Positions 47,231 to 56,748 of a stretch of DNA of 64,000 nt are shown here, in pieces (position 1 is the first letter of the stretch; every line of letters begins with the position of its first letter). The DNA comes from Laguncularia racemosa (taxonomy: Eukaryota; Streptophyta; Magnoliopsida; Myrtales; Combretaceae). The notes beneath the pieces are model-generated. The model had not been told where the DNA came from. It ran no database searches and worked only from the letters and a program-made list of their open reading frames with translations. Both the position numbers and the translations under genes were made by a program. Where the stretch lies: positions 248,001 to 312,000 of the forward strand of contig JBBMOL010000302.1 of the NCBI GenBank assembly GCA_037954665.1, written 5' to 3'.

Positions 47231-48250
47231 TGATATGCCTAAAACCAAGTTCTAAGCACATGCAAATGATCCAAAGGAACAATTTCAATACATAAGTTCA
47301 AACCGGTTCAAAGGGCACAAAAATTGCGTGAACCCTAAATGAATTAAGTGAACCGATTGCTATAATTCATGAAATGAATATCACAATGATGTTTTCCCCA
47401 ATGAAGATCATAAAATATACTTGAAAAAAACGTGAATAATTCAAAAGATCAACAAGAACAACTCCGAAATCAACCTTTCCAACAAGAGCCAATTCATGCT
47501 ACAAAATGAAGCAAAATTTGATGGTGATAACAAATGCTAAGATCCAATCAATTAAGTAATAATAATTTGATTACAAATGCAATCAAATTTGACCAAGAAA
47601 CTTCCAATTCAACCCTAGATATTACACACTAGAGAAGAAAAGAAATCACAACAAAATGAAATTGATATTACTCATAATTTCAAGTATTGCACTTGCCACA
47701 ATTTCAATTCTTAGGATTGAAATTGATAAGATTCTAATGACAATTAGGAAGAGCCCTAATCCTCATGAAAAGTGTATATTCAAATATGAAAAATGGCCTC
47801 CCCAAACCCTACTTTAAGCAAGTATTTATACTTGCTCCTTTTAGGGTTAGAAAATGCACAAAATTACAACTATGCCACTTTTAAGGTGGCCGGTCCTAAA
47901 TGAAAAGTACAATCAAAATGAAAGTGTCCCAAAAGAAAATACAATATAAAATAGTCCACGTAAATGACAAATATATAAAATAAATTGATCTTCAAGATGC
48001 CGGTCTTCAGAGTACTTTCGAATTGAGCCCCGATGAGAATCCTGACTCGCTCAAGAGTATAGGTGATTTGGCACCCTGTAAGACTGATAAGTGAGCCTAC
48101 TGGAATGCACTACAATTATAATGTAGGAATGAAGAAAATAAGTTAGCTTCCTCAAGATTAGGTTTCTCATGTAAGATTCTCAAAACTAAGTTATGTAGAC
48201 CCTTAGCTCGGGCCCTGGTGATAGGTCCTGTAGGAGTCTGATTCCTATCA
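47231..48250 (-). repeat. Element I 5' LTR
   Basis: This 1020-bp LTR runs from TGATATGCC to ...GATTCCTATCA. The minus-strand TATA box is at 47823-47830. Its outer end borders H gag at 48251 (CACAG). Confidence 0.93.
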
Positions 48251-49983
48251 CACAGGTAGATCAAATGATGATGCCATAACCACCAGTGGAAAACCCTCAA
48301 GCACCCCTACCTCGGGTAGCCCATTAGAATGCTCCCAAGGAAGGAGCTGTTGGAGGAAATAGGGGTAAGAGGATGGAAGGTGATAATCATGCCTTTAGGG
48401 AGGAAATGGATGATAATTTTAAAAATGACCCTTACCCTAATCATGATTTCAAATTGCCTTGGGGTTTAGAATATGTAAAACTGCAGATGCCTTCATTTGA
48501 TGGCAGGGGTTCTGCAGATGATTATTTAGATTAGGAGGATAAGGTTAAGGGCCTATTTGAGTGTTATGAGATTGATTATCACACTCAGGTTCGTCTTGTA
48601 GCTATAGAATTTATGGGCTATGCCGCCTTATGGTGGAAAAATCTTGTGATTAGTAGACGAAGAGATGGTGAGGCTAATATACATACCTAGTAGGAAATGA
48701 AACGGGTAATGAGAAAAACGTTTATACCTGAGCACTATAGGCAGGAGTTGTTTATGCATCTCTAAACACTGAAGTAGGGAGGCAAAACAGTTGACGAGTA
48801 TGTACAGGAGTTCGAGACATTGATGATCAGATGTGGGTCAGTTGAACCTCCTGAATAAACCCTAGCACGATTTGTGTTAGGGTTAAAGTACGAAATTGCA
48901 TGCATCGTAGAGCTCCAGAGGTATAACAAACTTGATGAAGCTATCCAACTAGCCTTGAAAGTGGAGAGACAAAGGTGATCCAACCCTTTTCAAGCAACGA
49001 GCAACAGGTATGGAACTTCCACCAAACCTTATGGGTCAAATGGTCAGTATGGTGAATAAAAGGGAATAGGGGGAAATGATAAGACTATGGACAAAAATAC
49101 TACTACTACTGATAAGAAGAGGGAAATTTCTAGAAAAGGAAAAGAGGTTGTTGGAGTTGATATTCGACAAATAGTTCCAGGGACAACTAGTGGAAAGATG
49201 CGTCAAATCAAATGTTTCAAATGCATGGGTTTTGGACACATGGCTGCTCAGTGTCCCAACAAAGGGTGATGACCGTTATGGAGGGAAACAGTGAGGATGG
49301 TAAAAAAGAAGTAGTTGAGCCTACAAATTTGTCAATTGTACTATAGGAGTATTATGATGATCCTGATGCTGAGACACATGAAGACAAGGGAAATGATAAA
49401 TATCTGTTTATTAATAGGGTCATGACTATATCCCTAGATGTCGGGGACATATAGAGGGAAAACCTACTCCATACACCTTGCTGGGTTCAAGGTAATTTAT
49501 GTGTTCTTTTTATTGATGGTGGAAGTTGCACAAATGTAATAGCTGCTACAATAGTAAAAAGATTGCAACTAGTCACTAGTCTACATCCCCATCCTTATAA
49601 ATTACATTGGCTGAATGAACGAGGTAATTTGCATGTTACTTAGAGGGCTAAGGTGCCTTTCAGCATAAGAGATAGATACAATGATGAAATTGTTTGTGAT
49701 GTTCTTCCTATGTGTGCCTTTCATATACTACTAGGTAGGCCTTGGTTGTTTGATAGGAAGGTGCTACATGATGGGTTTAGAAACACTTATGTGTTTCAGA
49801 AGGATGGTGTACGGGTTTCTTGACTCCTATGTCTCCAACTGAGGTACACAAATTCTAAGAGCAAATCAACAAAACTAATGGGCACTTAAGACTTTAGGGT
49901 GTCAAGCACATGCAAACAAGGGATTTTAGTCCAAGAAAAGACCCATTAAATTTGAGGACAAATCTTTCAGAGGCCTAAAGAGA
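48251..49983 (+). pseudogene. Element H gag-protease, N-terminus lost
   Basis: This resumes inside Gag (QVDQMMMP, stop, PPVENPQAP). The core is LQMPSFDGRGSADDYLD, VKGLFECYEID, GYAALWWKNLVISRRRDG, FIPEHYRQELFMHL, VDEYVQEFETLMIRCG, GLKYEIACIVELQRY. The zinc knuckle CFKCMGFGHMAAQCPNKG (about 49213-49266) is intact. The protease reads LCVLFIDGGSCTNVIAATIV, CDVLPMCAFHILLGRPWLFD. A short spacer then leads to LNLRTNLSEA and the purine tract at 49968-49983. RT and integrase are absent. There are more than ten stops; three of them (near 48276, 48327, 48776) are at the same codons as stops in J. Confidence 0.92.
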
Positions 49984-50612
49984 TGATGAGAATCAAACCT
50001 CTGGATCCGGCATTAGGAAGCTTACTTAAACCAAATAAAACCCAAACATTCACATTTTGACTTTACTTATTTTATAATAATTGTTTTTACATTTTAGTAG
50101 GTACATTTTTGTCGGTTTTATAAGAAGACGACCAAACACAATAGCAATTAGTTTGAGAATGGATCACGGTTCATAATGAACCAAATTGAACCAAAGGAGA
50201 ACTAGTCTTGTGTTTCCTCATTGTGAAGTGATTGGAGCTTGAAGTGACCAACCATGTGTGCTATTTTATTTAGGTTATTTTTCCATAATTGTAATAGGGT
50301 ATAAATACTTGTTATGTAGGTTCTGTAAGGGACTTTTTTTAACACAAATTTCATATTACAATTGCAGTAAAAAACTAGCCTTTCACGCCCCCACTCTTAT
50401 CAAATTCTCCTAGAATTTGTGGCGAGTTGGATTTTGATTGTGTTATGCGTAATATCAACAACATCAAAATCAAACCTAATTCCAACTAGTGCGTAACATC
50501 TAGTAAGGAATTAGATCCTCTTATCTATCTCTTGTTCATGCCAATTAGGTTCCATTTTCAATTTAAGGTTCACGCCCCAATTGATTAGAAATTGGCTCCT
50601 TGTTGTGTCATC

Positions 50613-50653
<41 letters not shown>

Positions 50654-50798
50654 AAATCAACAATTGTTCTTCTTCTCTCTCGTTTAACGTCAAGAATTAG
50701 AGTCTATAAGGATTAGGGGTTCACGCCATTTTGATCGTGTATTGTTCGATTGAGTCCTCAATTGCATTGTGTACTTGTAATTGGTCTTAAGCACATCA
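49984..50798 (+). repeat. Element H 3' LTR
   Basis: This 815-bp LTR has its TATA box at 50300-50307 and an (AT)n run at about 50617-50650, longer than in the 5' LTR, which accounts for the size difference. It ends ...AGCACATCA, then GTTGT. Confidence 0.93.
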
Positions 50799-51345
50799 GT
50801 TGTTCTCTCGTTTTGGAGCCCCTAAAGCCATTATAAGTGATAGGGGAGCACACTTTTGCAATGCACAAATGGAGAAGGTGTTAAGGAAATATGGTATAAC
50901 ACAATGAATTGCTATGCCTTACCACCCTCAGACAAGTGGATAGGTAGAAGTGTGTAATCGTGAGTCAAAAAGAATTCTAAAAAAAAAAGTGTAGTATCAC
51001 AAAAGAGAATGGGTAGAGAAGCTTGATGATGCCTTGTGGGCCTATAGAACAACCTACAAAACACTTTTAAGGACTACTCCCTTTAGGTTAGTTTATGAGT
51101 AGTCATGAGAAGGGGACCAAGTGCTTTTGTTTAATTCTTGGTTGAAACTTTTTTTATCAAAAATTGATGTCGAGATGGTTTGGTCCTTTTGTAGTCAAGA
51201 AGATCATTCCACATGGCGCAATGGAGCTCGAACATCTAGAGCATGATGATTTCAAATTGAATGGTCATAGACTTAAGCTATACGTAGGAGATAGAATAGA
51301 ACATGAACATCAAGAGGAGTCTAGACTCTAATTACCAGATATTTA
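50799..51345 (+). pseudogene. Element G integrase, C-terminal part
   Basis: This continues 29481-30156: L-FSRFGAPKAIISDRGAHFC (second catalytic Asp present), MPYHPQTSG-stop-VEVCNRE (Glu present), WVEKLDDALWAYRTTYKT, TTPFRLVYE. A region with several frame changes follows, and the end is near 51345. A 9-A run near 50980-50988 and several TAA/TAG codons disrupt it. Confidence 0.88.
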
Positions 51346-51459
51346 GATGAAAAAAAAGTGAAGGAAGTCAAGCTAACAATATTAAAAATGTGCGCTTCTT
51401 AAGAGGTAACCCATTACTAGTCTAGGTATGCTAAGTTCCATTTGTTTCACTATCCTAAG
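51346..51459 (+). other. Element G 3' non-coding sequence before L
   Basis: This is the short sequence after the integrase, containing GAGGTAACCCATTACTAG. No gene. It ends at CTAAG (51455-51459), the presumed target duplication of L. Confidence 0.6.
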
Positions 51460-52461
51460 TGATGAGAAAATTTCCGACACTATCGACACTTTCAGAACTC
51501 GATTTGGATGATGATCCAAATCACTCGTATTTTATGTCATTTCTTTTCATCTAATAAGTATTTGAGAAATAATCTTACAGGTACAATAATAATTCTCCAT
51601 GGGATGCCAATATGTCCTACACTAGTTGATGGACGTAGGACATCTTCAGATTTACAATCAAAGATCCGCTGCGATTGTTTCCATTCCGAAGCATTAGCTC
51701 ATGAAGACCTATGATATTTTGTACTTTGTAATTATTTTATGAATTATTTAATGTTGTATTTTCTTTTAGGAAACTTTCATTTTATTGTAATTTTCATTTA
51801 GGGCTAGCCACCTTAAAAGTGGCAAACTTGTAATTTTGACCATTTTCTAACCCTAAGAGTAGCAAGTATAAATACTTGCTTATAGTAGGGTTTGAGGAGG
51901 CCATTTTTGCATATTAGACACAAACACTTAACGTGTGGGAATTAGGGTTCATCCGAGTTCTAATTCTCTTATCACTTTCAACCCAAGAATTGGAATTGTG
52001 GCGAGTACAATAAGGGGAAATTGTGAGCCATATCAATTTCTTTCTTTGTTGTTTTTTCATTTCATCTCTAGTGAGTCATATCTAGAGTTGATTTGGAGTT
52101 TCTTGGACATATTTGTGATCACAATTTGTGAACAATTATTTTGTTAAAGATTGATTGTTCTTTAGTACTTGAAATCAACATCATTTCACTGTTGGCGTAA
52201 ATTGGAATTGTAGAAGAAATTGGAGTCATGGTTTTGATCAATCCCTTTTGGTTTGACTCACATGGATTTCAATTATTCTTGTTGTTATATGGCGAAGATT
52301 ACATATATTGATTGCAATTGCATCATTTGATCTTTGGTGTTTATCAAAATTCCAAAAGGGTTCACATAAATTGTCATCCAATTGGACCAGTTTTTATTTG
52401 AGTTGAGGTTTGTTATCTTTGATTCATTTGATTGCGCTTGGACTTGGTTTTGAGCACATCA
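51460..52461 (+). repeat. Element L 5' LTR
   Basis: This 1002-bp LTR starts TGATGAGAAAATTTCC, has its TATA box at 51867-51874 and ends ...GAGCACATCA. It is the same family as the J LTR over its full length. Confidence 0.93.
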
Positions 52462-53515
52462 TCTTTTGGTATCAGAGCACAAGTTAAGAGAAGGGATTAA
52501 GTGTTGGTTGAATTCTTGATCATCACGCTCAATTAGGGTTCTTCAAATTGTGAATCAAAATTGTATTGTGAATTGAGTTGTGAAATTGTCTTGATTGAGA
52601 ATTGAATTTGCTGCTTGTTGAAGTTGAATTGAAGGGCTTGTTGTAGCTTCTTGTGGTTGATCATTTTCATGGAAGGGAAGGACAGTAGAAGTGTGTTATT
52701 AATTCAAAATTTTCAAACTTGAAATTTTCCCATTCATACCGTGATTAACTTGTTGTTTAAAGAAGCTTCTGGAGTGTGTTGTGTGAATCCTTTGTGCAAT
52801 TCGAAATTGGAGGAGAGTATTTTTCCAAATTTGCATTGTGTGGATAGTAGGGAATCTATTTGAATTCAAACACATCAATTAAGTTGAGGAGTTAATGAGT
52901 GTTTGTTTGAATTTGAAAATCATTTCTTACCAATTGTGGAAGGGTTGCAATTAGTGAAGTGGTTGAATTTCAAATTTGAATTGCTGCCTATTTGTGTTAA
53001 GTTGTGGTTAGAACTTGTGGAAAGTGGAGTAAATTTTGTTATTATTGTCGTAGAAGTGGAGTGTATTTGTTGTTGTTGCCGTTTGTTATTATTGCCGTGG
53101 AAGTGGAGTGCATTTTTGTGTTGTTGCCATGGGAGTTGTTTGTGAAGTGAGTATCTTGTGGAATTTGGGAAAAAATTGTTGTGTTGTGATTTGAAAGGTG
53201 TGTGTGTGGCATTGCATTTGTGTGTTAAGAAAATGGTGTGTGTATGGCATTGTGTGTGTTGATTAAAAAGGGGATTTGCAAGTGTTGCATGTGGTGGTGA
53301 AATATAAAAGTGTTGCACCGTGATGTGTTAATGTGTTGTGGAGAAGAGTGCTACAATGGATTGTAATAACATACATGTGTTTTAAGTGAAGTTAAGTGGA
53401 GTTGTTCGTTTTCCTTTTGTAGTGGCTCTTGTGTGGCATTAATGGAAGTGTGGTTGTGAGGTGTACTTCCTTGCTTCAAATTGTCTTTGAGGTTCAATAT
53501 ACTAAGTCTACAACT
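52462..53515 (+). other. Element L leader with primer site
   Basis: A perfect TGGTATCAGAGC primer site lies at 52467-52478. About 1 kb of T/G-rich leader with no gene follows. It is collinear with the two J leader parts, which independently confirms the K insertion point. Confidence 0.85.
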
Positions 53516-54038
53516 ATGTCGAATGATAGCGTGAATGGGGCAATTGGCGATGAAGCCAATAGTCAGGTTGGTGGAGGTCAGGGTCATAATGTTGCAAGTA
53601 GGAGAACTTTGGAAGAACAACTCCAGGATCTTACTACCATAGTTGGTACTCCAGCAACTAGGATGACAGAATGACATTACCACAACCACCAGTGGTAAAC
53701 CATCAGGTACCACCTTGGGTAGCTCCACAGAATCCTCAGAGAGACAGAGTATTGGGAGATGGAAATCTGAATAGAAGGATGGGTGAGGAACATCTTCCAT
53801 ACAAGGAAGAAAGGGATGATAATTTTGGGGCTAATCCATATCAGAATAGGGATTTCAGGCCGCCTCGGGGCTTGGTGTATGTGAAACTGCAGATGCCTTC
53901 TTATGATGGCAAAGGATCAGCTGATGATTATTTAGATTGGGAGGACAAGGTTGAGGGTCTCTTTGAATGTTATGAGATCGATGAAAATACCAGAGTCCAA
54001 TTGGCTACTGTCGAGTTTATAGGGTACGCTGCATTATG
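53516..54038 (+). pseudogene. Element L gag, N-terminal part, cut by M
   Basis: It reads MSNDSVNGAIGDEANSQVGGG, TLEEQLQDLTTIV, then a one-base frameshift near 53664, then MTLPQPPVVNHQVPPWVAPQ, NPYQNRDFRPPRGLVYVKLQ, DYLDWEDKVEGLFECYEID, EFIGYAAL. It has no stop codons where J and H have them. At TTATG (54034-54038) element M begins; in J the same codons continue WWKNLIIS. Confidence 0.9.
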
Positions 54039-55056
54039 TGTTGTGCCTAAAACCACTTAGAAGCACAATTAAAAGACTTAAGAAAAAAAATCTCAAGTCA
54101 AGGCAAAACCAGATCCATAAAGGGCAATTTCACATGAACCCTAATGAAGATATAAGGAAATCCAAAAGTTCAAAGATATAATTGTAATACCACAATGATA
54201 ATATCTTCTAACAACAGTCTAATCTCATATAATCTACAAAGATAATCCACAAATGACAAAGAAAACCTCAATTCCAAGAACTCCTTTCCAATAGTGAAGT
54301 ACTCATTTTCAAGGGAATTCTTCAATGAAGATTCAAATTCAATTGCAAAGTACTTCAAATAAACACAATAATTCATGAACAATAAGATGTATTTCTGAAC
54401 AAGAACTATCTCAATTCAACCCTAGATATGATACACTAGAGAAGAAAAGAAATCACAACAAAATGAAATTGATACAACTCACAATTTCAAGGTGTTGCAC
54501 TCGCCACAATTTCAACTCTTGGGATTGAAATTGATAAGAGTTTAGATGAAAATTAGGAACCCTAATTCTCACGTGAAAAGAAGTGTTTGTTATGCAAAAA
54601 TAAGCCTCCTCAAACCCTCTCTTAAGCAAGTATTTATACTTGCTACTCCTAGGGTTAAAAAGTGCTCAAAATTACAAGTTTGCCACTTTTAAGGTGGCTA
54701 ACCCTAAATGAAAGTTACAAAGAAATAAAAGTGTCCCAAAACCAAAATACAAGCAAAATAGTTCATAAAAGAGTAAATATATAAAAGAAATGGTCCTTCA
54801 TGATGCCGATCTTCAAGAAGCTTTTGAATCAGGTTCCGTTGACAACCCTGATTCACTCAGTAGTAAGGGTATTTTTGCATCCTGTAGGACTAACAAATGA
54901 ACCTGCTGAAATGCATCAAAATTATAGTACAAAGATGTAGAAAGTGGGTTAGACTTCTCAAGGTTAGGTTTCTCCAGCAAAACCCTCATAACTAGATTCT
55001 GGAGACCCTTAGCTCGGGCCCTGGTGATAGGTCTTAGAAAAGTCTGATTCCTATCA
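54039..55056 (-). repeat. Element M 3' LTR
   Basis: This 1018-bp LTR runs from TGTTGTGCC to ...GATTCCTATCA. The minus-strand TATA box is at 54631-54638. The pol frame extends into it to 54813. Confidence 0.92.
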
Positions 55057-55578
55057 TCTCCTCGGGCTTCTGGAAGATTTGCCCTCAAATCTGATGGATC
55101 TTCGTGCAAGTCATCTGCTAAATAAGGTGAAAGATCTGAAACATTAAAAGTGGCCGATACTCCATAATCTCCTAGCAACTCGATGCGATAAGCATTGTTG
55201 TTGATGCGCTTTAAGACCCTGAATGGTCCGTCTGATCTAGGAGATAGCTTCTGTGACTTTTTGTGTGGAAACCTGTCCCTACTAAGATTAATCCAAACTA
55301 AATCACCTGGATTATAGAGATGAATTTTCCTGTGCCTGTTTCCCTGGATCCTCTGTTGTTCTTGGGTCTTTTGAAGGTGTTCAGTGGTCCGATCATGGAT
55401 GTGTTGAATCTGTTGTGCTCGGTCAACTCCACTAAGACTTTCTTCCTTCGTCGCTGGTCCAACAATAAAATCCAATGGAATAGAAGGGTTATAGCCATAA
55501 ACAACTTCAAAGGGAGACTTACTGGTTGAACTACTAGTAGACCTATTGTAAGTGAACTCAACAATAGGAAGACACAAG
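54813..55578 (-). CDS. Element M integrase C-terminus, open fragment running into the LTR
   Basis: This uninterrupted stretch of about 255 codons begins at the N insertion (CLPIVEFTYNRS). It includes FEVVYGYNPSIPLDF, the C-terminal domain PGDLVWINLSRDRFPHKKSQ, FRVLKRINNNAYRIEL, GVSATFNVSDLSPYL, and the tail DLRANLPEARGDDRNQTF, PITRARAKGLQNLVMRVLL, ending at 54813 inside the 3' LTR. It has no stop or frameshift and is the best-preserved copy of this end. It shows the undamaged form of the LTR-encoded tail that is broken in K. I see no chromodomain of the classical type; the ARAKG tail occupies that position. Confidence 0.88.
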
Positions 55579-56361
55579 TGATACGAACCAGGCCAACCCG
55601 TGACGAAACCCAATACCAATACGTTCGGAATTCGTTGCCTAAGACGCCCAAACACCTAAAGTGGAAACCGCAACCCGTTGTCTATAAGCGAGACAAGAAC
55701 CTTGGTATAATGTGAAGACGCCACAATCGGGATGGAAGGTCGATTGATAAGTCGGGATGAATGCCACGGAAATCAATCCGATAAGTTCGATTTAGTTCTT
55801 GAAGAACTAAGAGAGGTGCCTCTCAAAAGTGTTTAATGTTCAAAGATGTAAATTCTTAGTTGTTCTAAACCCTAGGAGCTTTTATACTAGGGTTACAATT
55901 CGTAAAAAACAAGTCCAAAAGACGTAGCTTAGATAAGTTGCGTAAAAACACGAAACAAATAAGCTGGCCGGCAGGGGATACACGACCATGTACTTTTGCC
56001 GTGTACTTTGGCCGTGTATGATTCTGTGCCAATTCTTGTCTCCCTACACGGCCGTGCCTTTTAGCCGTGTGTCTGGCCGTGTATAATTCTGTGCAATCTT
56101 GATATTCCTACACGGTCGTGCCTTGAAAGTACACACCCTCTTCAACCCGTGTCCAGTGTGACTTGTATAAAAGCGAGGGTCTTCCCATGGTTGTTCCAAT
56201 CCATTCCAACTTCATGATTGCTCCAATTCTTTCCGGCTTCATGGACAACCTTTATCAACCCGTTAAGTGCTTCCTTGAATCGTTTCGCTTGATTTCTTGT
56301 GATTGGTCCAGGCAGCACTTCAAGAGGATCCACATTTCTTCTTCCGGCTTGGCTCTCATCA
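55579..56361 (-). repeat. Element N 3' LTR
   Basis: This 783-bp LTR is of the same family as the A LTRs (TGATACGAACC start, CTCTCATCA end). The minus-strand TATA box is at 55880-55886. The palindrome cluster is at about 55975-56165, with one extra ACTTTTGCCGTGT unit compared with A. Confidence 0.94.
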
Positions 56362-56748
56362 TTCCCCTCCTCTTGAAAAGGATTTGTCCTCAAATCATTA
56401 CCTGCATCAAATGGACTTAGATCAGTAATATAAAATGTGACACTTACTAGATACTCACCTGGTAAATTTTTCTTGTAGGCATTATCATTGATTTTCTCAA
56501 GCATCGGAAATGGACCGTCTCCCTAGGGTTCAACTTGGATCTCCTCTGCAATGGAAAACTCTCCTTGCGAAAATGTACCCAAACCCAATCTCCAGGCTGA
56601 AAAATCTTGGGTCTCCTGCCCTTGTTCACCCTTGAAGCGACCCCGGCATTTTGTTTTTCAATCCTACTCTTTACCTGTGCATGTAGCTTTCTCACAAAAT
56701 CTGCCTTAGAATCAGCATCAAAACTCATAGACTTGTTAAGTGGCAATG
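56142..56748 (-). pseudogene. Element N integrase C-terminus, frameshifted
   Basis: It reads MPLNKSMSFDADSKADFVRKLH, then NKGRRPKIFQPGDWVWVHFRKESFP and LQRRSKLNPRE. After a frameshift near 56525 it continues LPGEYLVSVTFYITDLSPF, DLRTNPFQEEGNDESQ and GPITRNQAKRFKEALNGLIK, into the LTR to 56142. It is the same arrangement as element A. The F insertion removes everything upstream. Confidence 0.9.

Larger units (their letters stand above)
31888..48250 (-). mobile_element. Element I: gag-less chromovirus-like pol element inside H
   Basis: In minus orientation the 5' LTR is 47231-48250, the primer site 47214-47225 and the interior 43294-47230. The 3' LTR is 43131-43293 plus 31888-32237, split by element J. 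The 3' LTR lacks about 505 bp of its R/U5 end (equivalent to 47231-47735), so one side of the insertion was deleted together with the start of H gag. No target duplication can be shown; CACAG follows the intact end. The interior encodes protease, RT, RNase H and integrase but no Gag. Confidence 0.9.
30157..50798 (+). mobile_element. Element H: chromovirus-like gag-protease element in G integrase
   Basis: In plus orientation it has LTRs at 30157-30951 and 49984-50798 and the target duplication GTTGT at 30152-30156 and 50799-50803. Its own DNA is 30157-31887 plus 48251-50798, about 4.3 kb; the rest is I with its nested guests. It keeps Gag and protease but has no RT or integrase. Removing H restores the G integrase reading KKL-FSRFG, which confirms the boundaries. 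Confidence 0.94.
13005..51459 (+). mobile_element. Element G: old Athila-like element hosting D, E and H
   Basis: The plus-strand order is 5' LTR (end 25364, broken by D and E), primer site 25371-25388, gag 25508-27170, protease 27171-27915, RT/RNase H 28020-29480 and integrase 29481-30156 plus 50799-51345 (split by H). Element L starts at 51460, so the 3' LTR is not visible. The left limit is uncertain (within 13005-13469). Every domain carries several stops and altered catalytic residues, so this is the oldest layer here. Confidence 0.8.
51460..54038 (+). mobile_element. Element L: J-type gag element, left part, cut by M
   Basis: 5' LTR 51460-52461, primer site 52467-52478, leader, and gag 53516-54038 interrupted by M. 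The remainder lies beyond the right edge. It is the closest relative of J here and shows the J leader without the K insertion. The presumed target duplication is CTAAG (51455-51459); the partner is not visible. Confidence 0.9.
54039..55578 (-). mobile_element. Element M: K-type pol element, 3' end only, cut by N
   Basis: In minus orientation the 3' LTR is 54039-55056 and the interior 55057-55578 encodes the integrase C-terminus. Element N interrupts it at ACAAG (55574-55578), and the 5' part is beyond the window. L gag resumes to the right outside the window. The TTATG at 54034-54038 agrees with the J sequence GCATTATGG at the same codons, as expected for a target duplication. Confidence 0.9.
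55579..56748 (-). mobile_element. Element N: A-family element, 3' end only, cut by F
   Basis: In minus orientation the 3' LTR is 55579-56361, with purine tract 56362-56375 and the integrase C-terminus up to 56748, where the F LTR begins. The presumed target duplication with M is ACAAG (55574-55578). The rest is beyond the window. Confidence 0.9.
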
